A stretch of DNA of 41,011 nucleotides from Pseudomonadota bacterium (GCA_023411035.1 JAEYPE010000169.1:1-41011), one strand, 5' to 3'. Positions 8,408 to 16,300 are shown, counted from the stretch's first letter. Translations and numbers: made by a program. Notes: generated from the sequence alone by a model not told the origin.

Positions 8408-10249
8408 TCAATCCCGCCCGTAGAGGCTGCGTTCGCCCAGTTCCTCGCCGCGCCGCCGCTCCAGCTCCTGGCTGTAGCGGCGCAGGGCGTAGGCTTCGGT
8501 GACGTAGCCGACGATCCGCCGGTCGGTGGACGAGGCCAGAACCGGCAGGGATTCCACCTCCGAGCTGCAAAAGCGCTGAAGCACGGTGCGCACGTCGTCG
8601 CCGGGCCGCAGGAAGGCGTCGGCGTGCCGGGCCAGCGCGCGGACGGGTTCCAGCACCTTCTCCCCGCCCAGCGCCGGGTCGTGGACCGCCCCCATGTCGA
8701 TGATGCCGGCGTAGGAGCCGTCCGGCTCCACCGCGAAGACGGTCTTGGCGGCGCCCAGCGGGTGCAGCCGGCGCAGCGTGTCCAGCGTCTGGGTGGTCAG
8801 GATCGTCTTCACGTCGCGGCGCATCAGCCGCATCGCCGTCAGTTCCGACACCCAGCCGATGTCGTAGGCGCCGTGGATCGGCACGCCGCGCAGGTGGAAG
8901 CGCCACGTCGCGAAGGAATAGCCGAAGGCCTGCCGGACCACGGCGGTGGACACCACGACCCCGATCAGCACGCCCGACGCCGCCCAGAAATCCTGCGTCG
9001 CCTCCAGCACCAGAAGCACCATGGTGACCGGCGCGCCGATGATGCCGGCCGCCACCGCCCCCATGCCGGCCAGCACGAGAAGCATCCGGTCGAGCCCCAG
9101 CCCCGGCGCCAGCGTCTCCACCACCCCGTAGGCCAGACCGCCGAACAGGCCGCCCAGCAGCAGCGAGGCGCTGAACATCCCGCCGCGGAAGCCCGAGCCG
9201 AGCGACAGGGCGGACGCGACGATCTTCGCGGCCAGCAGCACCGCCATCGCCGCCATCCCCTGCGCCAGCTGGTACGGGTCGGCGCCGGGTCCGGCCCCCA
9301 GAACCTGCGGCTCCGCGAGTGCCAAGGCGCCGAGCGCGAGACCGCCCAACGCCGGGCGCCCCCAAACGGGGATGGCCAGCCAGCGGAAGCCCCGCTCCGC
9401 CACCGTCACCGCCTGCATGGCGAGGATGCTGAGCCAGCCGGACAGGAATCCGAGAAGGCCGCAGGCCAGATAGTCCCAGCCCGCCACCACCACCGGGCGC
9501 CCGACGATCAGGGTCGGTGACGGGTCGGTCAGCCAATGGGCCACCGCGACCGCGGCGACCGAAGCCACGCCCACCGGGGCCAGCGTGGCGATGGTGTAGG
9601 CGCCCATCACCAGTTCGAAGGCGTAGAAGGCGCCGGCCAGCGGCGCGCCATAGGCGGCGGCGATGGCCGCCGCGGCCCCGCAGCCGACGAGAGTCCGCAA
9701 ATCCGCCCGCCGCAGACGAAGCCGTTGCCCGAGCGCGGAGGCGATGCCCGCCCCCGCCTGGGTGTAGGCCGCCTCCATCCCCACCGACGCGCCGGACCCG
9801 TTCGACAGCAGGGTCGCCAGGGTCAGGCGCAGGCTGTCGATCAGGGACATCTTGCCGCCGTAGAGCGCGTTCGCCTCGATGGGATCGACGATGTCGTTGG
9901 ACCGCCAGCGCCGCACCAGCTTCACCAGCAGGCCGAGCAGCAGGCCGCCGATGGCCGGAACCAGCAGGGTCCGCCAGGGATCGGCCAGCGCCGCGTCCCC
10001 CAACTCCTGCCCATGGGCCACCGAGAAGGCGGCCGACTGCACCCGGACCACGGCCTCGTGCAGCAGCGCCACGGCCAGCCCGATCCCGGCGCCGATGACC
10101 CCGGCGAACATCAGCACGCCCAGAACGCTGTCGCGCAGGCTCCGCCGGGTCAGCACCCTCAGGAACCGCCGGGCGGGATTTCGTCCTCTGGTCAGAGCGC
10201 CGGCGGCGTCGCCCGCCGCACCCCGGATACCCGTCATGTCATCCGGCAT
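8408..10249 (-). CDS. ClC-family chloride channel/antiporter with C-terminal CBS pair
   Basis: The 613-residue protein has about ten or more hydrophobic segments between residues 40 and 445, then two CBS domains (about 470-595) that in relatives bind adenine nucleotides and tune transport. ClC landmarks are visible but altered. The gating glutamate is kept (Glu159, in GSGASVGMEAAYTQ), but the usual Gly-Pro after it is Ala-Ala. The GSGIP selectivity loop is replaced by IVDPIEANALYGG (about 120-132). The GGxFxP motif reads GGMFSAS (356-362). These changes suggest a divergent ClC subgroup; ion and coupling are unknown. ATG 10249 is chosen (alternative 10237), because the upstream open frame is low-complexity Arg-rich. 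The gene lies 58 bases after the secreted-protein gene on the same strand. Confidence 0.92.
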   Translation of the reverse strand: MPDDMTGIRGAAGDAAGALTRGRNPARRFLRVLTRRSLRDSVLGVLMFAGVIGAGIGLAVALLHEAVVRVQSAAFSVAHGQELGDAALADPWRTLLVPAIGGLLLGLLVKLVRRWRSNDIVDPIEANALYGGKMSLIDSLRLTLATLLSNGSGASVGMEAAYTQAGAGIASALGQRLRLRRADLRTLVGCGAAAAIAAAYGAPLAGAFYAFELVMGAYTIATLAPVGVASVAAVAVAHWLTDPSPTLIVGRPVVVAGWDYLACGLLGFLSGWLSILAMQAVTVAERGFRWLAIPVWGRPALGGLALGALALAEPQVLGAGPGADPYQLAQGMAAMAVLLAAKIVASALSLGSGFRGGMFSASLLLGGLFGGLAYGVVETLAPGLGLDRMLLVLAGMGAVAAGIIGAPVTMVLLVLEATQDFWAASGVLIGVVVSTAVVRQAFGYSFATWRFHLRGVPIHGAYDIGWVSELTAMRLMRRDVKTILTTQTLDTLRRLHPLGAAKTVFAVEPDGSYAGIIDMGAVHDPALGGEKVLEPVRALARHADAFLRPGDDVRTVLQRFCSSEVESLPVLASSTDRRIVGYVTEAYALRRYSQELERRRGEELGERSLYGRD

Positions 10250-10268
10250 GACGGACAATCTGTACGCC

Positions 10269-10296
10269 GCCGCCGCGCCGTCAACCGCGCGGCGGC
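10269..10296 (-). terminator. Strong GC hairpin between secreted-protein gene and ClC gene
   Basis: Perfect 10-bp inverted repeat GCCGCCGCGC (10269-10278) / GCGCGGCGGC (10287-10296) with an 8-base loop, just after the TAA of the secreted-protein gene. No T-run follows, so it may be a Rho-type or partial terminator, or an mRNA-stabilising hairpin. Confidence 0.4.
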
Positions 10297-10307
10297 CCCC
10301 TACCCCC

Positions 10308-11492
10308 TTAGGGCTTGCCCGTCTGGGCCGGAGCCGCGGACTGCGGCGGCTGGGCCGGCTGCGGGTTGGCGGCCAGACGGCGCAGCACTTCCGCCAGATT
10401 GTCGCGCACCTTGTCGGCCAACCCGACGTCGGCCTCCTGCGCCTCATGGAACAGGATCGTGAACAGGCGGGCAGGCGACAGGAAGAAGGTCAGCGAGACA
10501 TGCATGTTGCCGTCCTTCATCGCGCAATCCACCGAACCGGTGCGCAGCGCCAGGCCGGGAAGCTCCTCGACCGGGTTGAGCACCGTGGTCGGCGTACCGC
10601 CTTCGCAGCGCTTCTTCATTGCCTCCACATAGCCGCCGCTGAGTTCGTCCAGCTTGGCCTTCTCGTCCACCACCCGCTCGCGGATGCCGCCGACGATGGG
10701 GCCGATGCGCCAGGCCATGTCGGCGGGACGCTCGCCCTTCGGCACATTCTCCAGCGACACGCGCTTGACGTCGCGCACCCCTGCGGCCTTCAGCAGGTCG
10801 GCCAGCCCTTCCGGCAGTTCGTCGGAACGGGTCACGCCCTTCTTCGTGCGGGTGTCGATGGGCGGGACGGCGCCGGCCTTGTCCACGCAGGTCTTCAGGT
10901 CGGCGAGCACCTTCCTGGTGCCCTTCAGCGCGAAGGCCATGCGGTCGGCGTCGGAGGAGAAGACCACCTCCTTGCCGTTCATCAGGGCGGTGTAGAGTTC
11001 CTCGTCCTTGCCGTTGGGGATGACCAGCATGTCGGGCTTGGGCGCCAGCGCGCGGCGTTCGCGCGTCAGCTTGCCGTCCACCGTGACCTTGACCTTCCAC
11101 TGCTCCCCGCTCGGCAATTCGGCGCCCGGAATGCCCATGCCGAGGTTGACTTCGCCCTTGCCGTTGCGCGCGATCATCAGGACGTGGCCGGTGTCGAAGC
11201 GGCCCTCGATGGCGCAATAGGCGAACTTGCCGTCCCTGTCGCGGGACGGGCCGCCCTCCCAGCCGTCCTCAAGCTCCGCCGGCCCGGTCTTCTCCGCCGG
11301 ATCGGCGGACGCCTGCGGCGGCTGCGCGACCGTGCGGGACGACGGCGCCGGCCCGGAGGACGGGGCGGGATAATACATCATGGGCGGATCGACGGGGACC
11401 AGTTCCGCCACCTGCGCCCCGTCAGCCTGGGCACCGGCGGCACCCAGTAGAAGAAGGGAGGAAAGTGCAGCAGCGACGGCTTTGTCCAACAT
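10308..11492 (-). CDS. Secreted protein of unknown function
   Basis: A 394-residue protein starting MLDKAVAAALSSLLLLGAAGAQADG, a classical Sec signal peptide with likely cleavage after AQA. A Pro/Ser/Ala-rich linker (about residues 35-70) precedes a globular region that begins KFAYCAIEGRFDTGH. Three Cys residues in the globular part could form disulfides. The C-terminal tail is Pro/Gln/Ala-rich (PQPAQPPQ). The region around residues 75-200 loosely recalls IalB-like periplasmic proteins (buried Cys, PxG turn, 'VDGK' strand), but I cannot assign it. A long in-frame extension upstream of 11492 is rejected because it would bury the signal peptide. It follows the LivF gene by 148 bases on the same strand, probably as a separate unit. 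Confidence 0.8.
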   Translation of the reverse strand: MLDKAVAAALSSLLLLGAAGAQADGAQVAELVPVDPPMMYYPAPSSGPAPSSRTVAQPPQASADPAEKTGPAELEDGWEGGPSRDRDGKFAYCAIEGRFDTGHVLMIARNGKGEVNLGMGIPGAELPSGEQWKVKVTVDGKLTRERRALAPKPDMLVIPNGKDEELYTALMNGKEVVFSSDADRMAFALKGTRKVLADLKTCVDKAGAVPPIDTRTKKGVTRSDELPEGLADLLKAAGVRDVKRVSLENVPKGERPADMAWRIGPIVGGIRERVVDEKAKLDELSGGYVEAMKKRCEGGTPTTVLNPVEELPGLALRTGSVDCAMKDGNMHVSLTFFLSPARLFTILFHEAQEADVGLADKVRDNLAEVLRRLAANPQPAQPPQSAAPAQTGKP

Positions 11493-11640
11493 GGCAGAGG
11501 TAATCCTTACGGGCAGGGCGACGCCGGAAGCTATCCCCGCCGTATCGGATCGGCAAGCGTAAGACGAGCAGGTCACCACAAAGATCCTTCCCTGTTGCCG
11601 CATTGCCGTAATGCGTCTCCCGCAGCTCTCCGCAACCGGC

Positions 11641-12348
11641 TCAACCGCCAAGAAAAGCGTCCCGCAGCGCGTCGGCGGGAAGGGCATCCACCGGCCCATC
11701 ATGAACCGTCCGGCCAAGGCGCAGCAGGACGACGCGCCCGGCAGCGGACAGCGCGCGGGCGGCGCTCTGTTCGGCGACCAGCACCGCCGTTCCCGTGGCG
11801 GCGATGGCGCGGACGGCGGCGAAGACCTCGCCCGCCAGCTTGGGCGACAGGCCGAGCGACGGCTCGTCGAGCAGCAGGACCCGCGGGCGGCCCATCAGCG
11901 CGCGGCCCACCGCCAGCATCTGCTGCTGTCCGCCGGACAGGCGCCACGCCCGCTCCTCCGCCTTGCCCGCCAGCGCGGGGAACAGGGCGAAGACGCGTTC
12001 CAGGTCGCTGGCGCGGTCGGCCCGGCCCAGCGGGCTCGCGACCTCCAGGTTGTCGCGCACGCTCATGCCGGGGAAGACCCGCCGCCCTTCCGGCACGTAG
12101 CCCAGGCCGCGCCGCACCCGCCGTTCCGGCGCGAGACCGCCGATCTCCTCCCCCGCCAGCCAGACCCGCCCGCCCGTCGCCGGGACGAGGCCCAGAATGG
12201 CTTTCAGCAGCGTGGACTTGCCCGCCCCGTTGGCGCCCAGCAGGGCCACCGCCTCCCCCGCCGCGACGGACAGCGACAGGCGGTCCACCGCCACCGCCCC
12301 GCCATAGCCGGCGCTCAGTTCCTCGATGCGCAGCAACGGTTCGCCCAT
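11641..12348 (-). CDS. LivF-type ABC transporter ATPase of the riboswitch-controlled operon
   Basis: A 235-residue ATPase with Walker A GANGAGKST (about residues 38-46), signature LSGGQQQ, Walker B VLLLDEPSLGLSP and the switch region VAEQSA. These are the usual sequence of LivF in branched-chain amino acid-type (HAAT family) transporters. Its ATG overlaps the LivM-LivG stop as TGATG (12350-12346), indicating translational coupling. It is the last gene of the four-gene operon that starts behind the TPP riboswitch at 16.2 kb, so the transported substrate may be thiamine-related rather than an amino acid. A longer in-frame start upstream would overlap the LivG coding region and lacks similarity. 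Confidence 0.93.
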   Translation of the reverse strand: MGEPLLRIEELSAGYGGAVAVDRLSLSVAAGEAVALLGANGAGKSTLLKAILGLVPATGGRVWLAGEEIGGLAPERRVRRGLGYVPEGRRVFPGMSVRDNLEVASPLGRADRASDLERVFALFPALAGKAEERAWRLSGGQQQMLAVGRALMGRPRVLLLDEPSLGLSPKLAGEVFAAVRAIAATGTAVLVAEQSAARALSAAGRVVLLRLGRTVHDGPVDALPADALRDAFLGG

Positions 12349-14087
12349 CAGGTTCCCTCCCCCAGATAGGCGGCGACCACGGCGGGGTTTTTCCGTACCC
12401 CGTCCGGCGGACCGGCGTAGAGCGTGCGCCCCTGGTCCAGGCACAGCACATGGCCGGCAAGCGGCAGCAGGAAGCCCATGTCGTGCTCCACCACCAGCAG
12501 CGCCGTGCCGGTGGCGGCGATGGCGCGCAGGTGACCGGCCAGTTCGGCCTTCTCCCCGTCAGTCAGGCCCGCCGCCGGTTCGTCCAGCAGAAGGACGGCG
12601 GGCTGGCGGGCCAGCGCGCGGGCCAGTTCCACACGGCGGCGCAACGCCGCGGGCAGACCGGCGCAGGGCCTTGCGGCAAGCTCCGCCGCTCCCAGCCGCT
12701 CCAGCGCCCACAGGGCGTGGGACTCGGCCTGCGCGATGGAGCCGTCGCGCTCCAGCCGCGCCGCGGCGACCGCCGCCAGCACGCTGGCTCCGTCCGGCAG
12801 GCTGACCGCCTGGAAGGTGCGGGCGATCCCGGCGCGGGCGATGCGGTCGGCCCGCCGCCCGGCCAGATCCGTCCCGCCCACGAGCACCCGCCCGCCGTCC
12901 GGCGTCTCCAGGCCGGAAATCAGGTTGACCAGCGTCGTCTTTCCGGACCCGTTGGGGCCGATCAGCCCGGTGATGGTGCCGGATTCCAGCGTCAGCGAGA
13001 CGCCATCCACCGCCCGCACCCCGCCGAAACTCTTGGTCAGCCCCTCCACCCTCAACAGCGGGCCGCTGGGGATGCCCGTCTCCGGCGGGGCGGCGGGCTT
13101 CGGCAACGGAGCCGCGCGGGCCGGGAACAGCCGGTCCAGCAGGCCGGTCAGCCCGTGCGGCGCCAGCACGATGGTGGCAAGCAGCGCCGCGCCGTAGACG
13201 ATCAGATAGCTGCGCTCCAGGAAGCGGAACCACTCCGGCAGATGGATCAGCAGCACCGCGCCCAGGATCGCCCCGGCCACCCGCCCCCGCCCGCCGACCA
13301 CGGCGATGGTCAGGACGGAGACCATGACGGGGAACTCCAGCACCTCCGGCGAGACGACGCGCTGGGTGTGCACGGCCAGCGCCCCCGCCGCCCCGGCATA
13401 GACGGCGCTCAGCGCGAAGGCGGCCAGCCGCAGCCCGCCGACGTCCAGCCCCAGCGTGCCCGCGGCCAGCGGGTCGTCGCGCACCAGCGTCAACGCCCGT
13501 CCCCAGCGCCCGCGCGCCAGCCTCCAGGCCAGCAGCCCGCCCAGCGCCACAAGGCCCCAGACCACCGCCGCCAGCGGCAGCCCGCGCGGCACCGCCCAGC
13601 CGAACAGGACGATGCCCGGCACGCCCGGCAGGCCGTTGGCGCCGCCGGTCAGGCCGGGGCTGTTGACCGCCAGCAGATGCACGACCTGCGCGATTCCCAG
13701 CGTCGCCAGCGCGAAGTAATGGGACTCCAGCCGCAGAACCGGCAGTCCGACCAGCAGGGCCAGCAGCAGCGGCACCAGCAGCGACACCGGAAAGGTCGCC
13801 GCGAAGCCCCATCCCCACTGGCTTCCCAGGATGCCCGTGGCGTAGGCCCCCAACCCGAAGAAGGCGCCATGGGCCAGAGACAGCGCTCCACCCAGCCCGA
13901 ACACGATCTGGAAACCGATGGCGGCCAGCGCGTACACCCCCGCCACCGTCAGCACCCGCAGCCCGTACGGCGAGGCGTACAGCAAGGCGTACGCCACCAG
14001 CACCGCAACTCCAATCCCCTCTCCCGCCCAGGGGGGGACGGTCAGGGAGGGGGCAAGCGTCCGCACCTTCTGCACGACCTTACGCAC
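12348..14087 (-). CDS. LivM permease fused to LivG ATPase (HAAT-type ABC transporter)
   Basis: One 579-residue frame joins a LivM-type permease (residues about 30-320, eight to nine membrane segments, including the family block GLGGALSLAHGAFFGLGAYA) to a LivG-type ATPase (about 345-579). A Pro/Ala linker sits between them. The ATPase has Walker A GPNGSGKTT (377-385), Walker B LLLDEPAAGL (499-508) and the H-loop VEHDM. Its signature motif is poor: where LSYGQ is expected it reads GLPAALRRR. The longest start is GTG 14087, overlapping the LivH stop by eight bases. The first 25 residues are encoded by a GC-rich dispersed repeat, and a GTG at 14003 with GGAG five bases upstream is a good alternative. 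It works with the neighbouring LivH, LivF and binding protein. Confidence 0.92.
   Translation of the reverse strand: MRKVVQKVRTLAPSLTVPPWAGEGIGVAVLVAYALLYASPYGLRVLTVAGVYALAAIGFQIVFGLGGALSLAHGAFFGLGAYATGILGSQWGWGFAATFPVSLLVPLLLALLVGLPVLRLESHYFALATLGIAQVVHLLAVNSPGLTGGANGLPGVPGIVLFGWAVPRGLPLAAVVWGLVALGGLLAWRLARGRWGRALTLVRDDPLAAGTLGLDVGGLRLAAFALSAVYAGAAGALAVHTQRVVSPEVLEFPVMVSVLTIAVVGGRGRVAGAILGAVLLIHLPEWFRFLERSYLIVYGAALLATIVLAPHGLTGLLDRLFPARAAPLPKPAAPPETGIPSGPLLRVEGLTKSFGGVRAVDGVSLTLESGTITGLIGPNGSGKTTLVNLISGLETPDGGRVLVGGTDLAGRRADRIARAGIARTFQAVSLPDGASVLAAVAAARLERDGSIAQAESHALWALERLGAAELAARPCAGLPAALRRRVELARALARQPAVLLLDEPAAGLTDGEKAELAGHLRAIAATGTALLVVEHDMGFLLPLAGHVLCLDQGRTLYAGPPDGVRKNPAVVAAYLGEGT
14016..14060 (+). 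repeat. Dispersed GC-rich repeat, copy 1 (inside livM 5' end)
   Basis: CCCCTCTCCC followed by a G-run, then GGTCAGGGAGGGGGCAA and CGTCCGCA. It closely matches, in the same orientation, the stretch at 24636-24680. This copy encodes the LAPSLTVPPWAGEG segment at the N-terminus of the LivM-LivG protein. Confidence 0.6.
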
Positions 14088-14964
14088 GACGCCGCGCCGC
14101 CTCCCCGAACAGCCCTTGCGGGCGGGCCACCAGGATGACCAGCAGCGTGGCGTAGAGCAGCCCCAGCGCCACCGGGTAGGACAGCACCGACGACACCCCG
14201 ACCTCGAACAGCGCGATCAGCAGCGCCCCGGCGACCGCGCCGGGAACCGAGCCCCAGCCGCCGATGGTCACCGCGATGTACGCCTTCAGGATCAGATCGC
14301 CGCCCGCCGTCGGCGTGACGAAATAGCGGTTGGCGAGCAGCAGCCCCGCCGCCCCGGCGAAGGCCGTGCCCAGCGCGAAGGTGATCAGGATCATCGCCGT
14401 GACCGGCACGCCGCAGGCCCGCGCCATCTCCGGGTCCTGCGCCGTGGCGCGCAGGCGGCGGCCAAGCTGGGTGCGCCCGAACAGCCATTGCTGCCCGGAG
14501 ATCAGCATCGCCGCCACCGCGACGATGGCCAGCGACTGTTCCGCCACCACCAGCCCGCCGAGATCCAGCGTCCCCCCGCTCAGCAGCGGCGGTGCCGCCC
14601 GCGGTTCCGGCCCGAACAGGACGGAGGCGCCGTTCTGAAGGATGATCCCCGCCGCGATGGTGCTGATGAAGACCGCCACCGGCGGGCGCCGCCGCAGCGG
14701 CAGATAGGCCGCCGCCGCCAGCAGCAGCCCCAGCCCCGCCATCAGAAGCAGGATGACCGGCAACAGGACGATCCCCGGCAACGGCAGCCAGACCGGAACA
14801 TAGGGCGCCAGCGCGACCCCGAGCAGCCCGCCGGCCATCACGAGGTCGCCCTGCGCGAAATTCACCGCCGAGGTGGCGTTCAGCACCAGCACGAAGCCCA
14901 GCGCCACCAGCGCGTAGGCGGCACCCAGAGCCACGCCGTTGACGAGGAGTTGCAGGGTGGTCAA
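14080..14964 (-). CDS. LivH-type ABC transporter permease of the riboswitch-controlled operon
   Basis: A 294-residue, highly hydrophobic protein with about eight membrane segments and typical LivH signatures: QLLVNGVALGAAYALVALGF at the N-terminus and the NFAQGDLVMAGG block near residue 35. The start codon is TTG at 14964, seven bases after the stop of the binding-protein gene, with a GGGG ribosome-binding candidate; it fits LivH proteins, which usually begin M-T-x-L-Q-L-L. The next gene overlaps its 3' end. In the HAAT family LivH pairs with LivM to form the membrane channel. Confidence 0.93.
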   Translation of the reverse strand: MTTLQLLVNGVALGAAYALVALGFVLVLNATSAVNFAQGDLVMAGGLLGVALAPYVPVWLPLPGIVLLPVILLLMAGLGLLLAAAAYLPLRRRPPVAVFISTIAAGIILQNGASVLFGPEPRAAPPLLSGGTLDLGGLVVAEQSLAIVAVAAMLISGQQWLFGRTQLGRRLRATAQDPEMARACGVPVTAMILITFALGTAFAGAAGLLLANRYFVTPTAGGDLILKAYIAVTIGGWGSVPGAVAGALLIALFEVGVSSVLSYPVALGLLYATLLVILVARPQGLFGEAARRRA

Positions 14965-14971
14965 GGCCCCC

Positions 14972-16102
14972 TCACTTCACCACGCCGGTCACATTGTCGT
15001 AGCGTTTGGCGATCGCCGGCACGCGCGACGCGCCGTCGTAACAGACGATCACGGCGGAATGGGCCATGTTGCCCTTGCCGTCCGACCGGTAGGTCATGGC
15101 GAGGCCCCGGTGGGTCCCGGCGGACAGGGCCTTGCGCACCTCCTCCGCGCTGCCCGCACCGTTCCTCACCGCCTCCAGCACCATGCGGATGCCGTCATAC
15201 TGGCCGAGCGCGAAGGCGTCCGGCTCGGCGTTGAACGCCTTGCGGTAGGCGGCGGTGAAAGCCTCCACCTCCGGGCTGCCGCCGGAGATGGGAGAGGCGG
15301 CGGTCTCGGCGCAGACGCCCTTCAACTCGGCGGGCTCCAGCAGGGCCGCGGTGCTCGGCTGGTGCATGGCGGAACCGGCGACGATGGGCACCGCCACCCC
15401 GTTCGCCGCCGCCTGCCGGATGAACAGGGCGGTCGGGCCGGAATGCAGGTGCAGGACCAGAACGTCGGGCTTGGCGGCCAGCGCCTTGGTCAGCACCGGC
15501 AGCAGGTCCTTGGCGGCGGGGTCCACCCCCTCCTCGAACACCGGCGCGACGCCCAGCGTCTTGAAAGCCTGCTCCAGATGGGCCTTGCCGCTCTGGCCGT
15601 AGGCGGTCGTCTGGTAGATCACCGCCGGGCGCTTCTTCCCCAGTTCCTCCACCACGTAACGGGCGTGGGCCTCCTTCGTCACGGCGTCGCCGGGGAAGAA
15701 GCGGAAGACCCAGGGGTTGCCCTGCTCGGTGATGCTGGCCGTGCCGGACACGGTGACCAGCGGAATGCCGTAGTCCTGTGCCAAAGGCAGCATCGCCAGC
15801 ATCTGCGTGCCCAGCATGCTGGCCGCCACCGCCGTGACCTTGCCGCCCGCCGCGCGCTCCAGCGCCGTGACCGCCGCTTCCGGCGAGGTGCCGGTGTCGA
15901 TCACCTCCGACCGAACCGCCACACCGGCGGGCGCGTCCTTCAGCGCAAGCACCGCCCCGTTGCGCTGGCTGGTGCCCTCCAGCGACAGGAAGCCGGTCAG
16001 CGGCACCAGCACCGGAATCGACGCATCGCCCGCCTGCGCCGTCCCCGACAGGAGCGACGCCGAAAAGACCGTTGCCGAGAGGATGGAAAGGAAGCGCCGC
16101 AT
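14972..16102 (-). CDS. Periplasmic binding protein (Peripla_BP_6/Liv-type) under TPP riboswitch control
   Basis: A 376-residue type I periplasmic binding protein: Sec signal peptide (residues 1-24, cleavage after AQA), then the two-lobed Leu/Ile/Val-binding-protein fold with IPVLVPLTGFLSLEGTSQRNGA, VTAVAASMLGTQ, PLVTVSGTAS, AVIYQTTAYGQSGK and ALGQYDGIRM landmarks. It lacks a lipobox. ATG 16102 follows AGGAGGAG by eight bases. It is the first gene of the operon binding protein-LivH-LivMG-LivF, and its 5' leader contains a TPP riboswitch. Fold says HAAT transporter; regulation says thiamine pyrophosphate. Hence the ligand is inferred, not shown, to be thiamine, a pyrimidine or thiazole precursor, or a degradation product. 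Confidence 0.93.
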   Translation of the reverse strand: MRRFLSILSATVFSASLLSGTAQAGDASIPVLVPLTGFLSLEGTSQRNGAVLALKDAPAGVAVRSEVIDTGTSPEAAVTALERAAGGKVTAVAASMLGTQMLAMLPLAQDYGIPLVTVSGTASITEQGNPWVFRFFPGDAVTKEAHARYVVEELGKKRPAVIYQTTAYGQSGKAHLEQAFKTLGVAPVFEEGVDPAAKDLLPVLTKALAAKPDVLVLHLHSGPTALFIRQAAANGVAVPIVAGSAMHQPSTAALLEPAELKGVCAETAASPISGGSPEVEAFTAAYRKAFNAEPDAFALGQYDGIRMVLEAVRNGAGSAEEVRKALSAGTHRGLAMTYRSDGKGNMAHSAVIVCYDGASRVPAIAKRYDNVTGVVK

Positions 16103-16143
16103 GTGTGTGTCTCCTCCTGCCCGGCGAAGAACCGCGCGAGCAC

Positions 16144-16150
16144 GAGGAGG
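16144..16150 (-). promoter_or_regulatory. Possible anti-Shine-Dalgarno element in the TPP-riboswitch leader
   Basis: On the minus strand CCTCCTC (16150-16144) lies between the riboswitch and the AGGAGGAG ribosome-binding site (16118-16111) and can pair with it over six bases. This is compatible with translational control by the riboswitch. No intrinsic terminator with a T-run is seen in the leader. Confidence 0.4.
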
Positions 16151-16183
16151 CCAAGGGAATGGGGCGGCACAGCCTCGAACGCT

Positions 16184-16262
16184 CGGCTCCCTTCGCTGGC
16201 ATGACCCAGATCAGGTTCGATGGGTGTTGTCTCAGCCCGCCTTGCGGCAGGCACCCCAGCCG
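16184..16262 (-). ncRNA. TPP riboswitch (THI box)
   Basis: Read on the minus strand, all diagnostic blocks of the thiamine pyrophosphate aptamer occur in order and spacing: P1 strand CGGCT (16262-16258), GGGGTGCC (16257-16250), GCTGAGA (16236-16230), ACCC, then the near-invariant ACCTGATCTGGGTCATGCC (16216-16198) and AGCGAAGGGA, closed by AGCCG (16188-16184), which pairs with the first strand. The aptamer sits 81 bases upstream of the binding-protein ATG and just downstream of a -35-like TTGACA. This family normally represses thiamine biosynthesis or transport genes when TPP is plentiful. Confidence 0.97.
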
Positions 16263-16271
16263 TTTGTGTGC

Positions 16272-16300
16272 ACAGTGTGGCTCCGGCGCCCCGCTGTCAA
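16272..16300 (-). promoter_or_regulatory. Candidate promoter for the riboswitch operon
   Basis: A perfect TTGACA (16300-16295 on the minus strand), a 17-base spacer, then CACTGT (16277-16272), a weak -10. A start near 16265 would begin the transcript just ahead of the riboswitch P1 strand. Confidence 0.5.

Noticed and set aside
14972..16102. Assignment of the binding protein as a leucine/isoleucine/valine-binding protein
   Set aside because: Fold alone does not fix the ligand in this family, and the TPP riboswitch argues for a thiamine-related substrate; left open.
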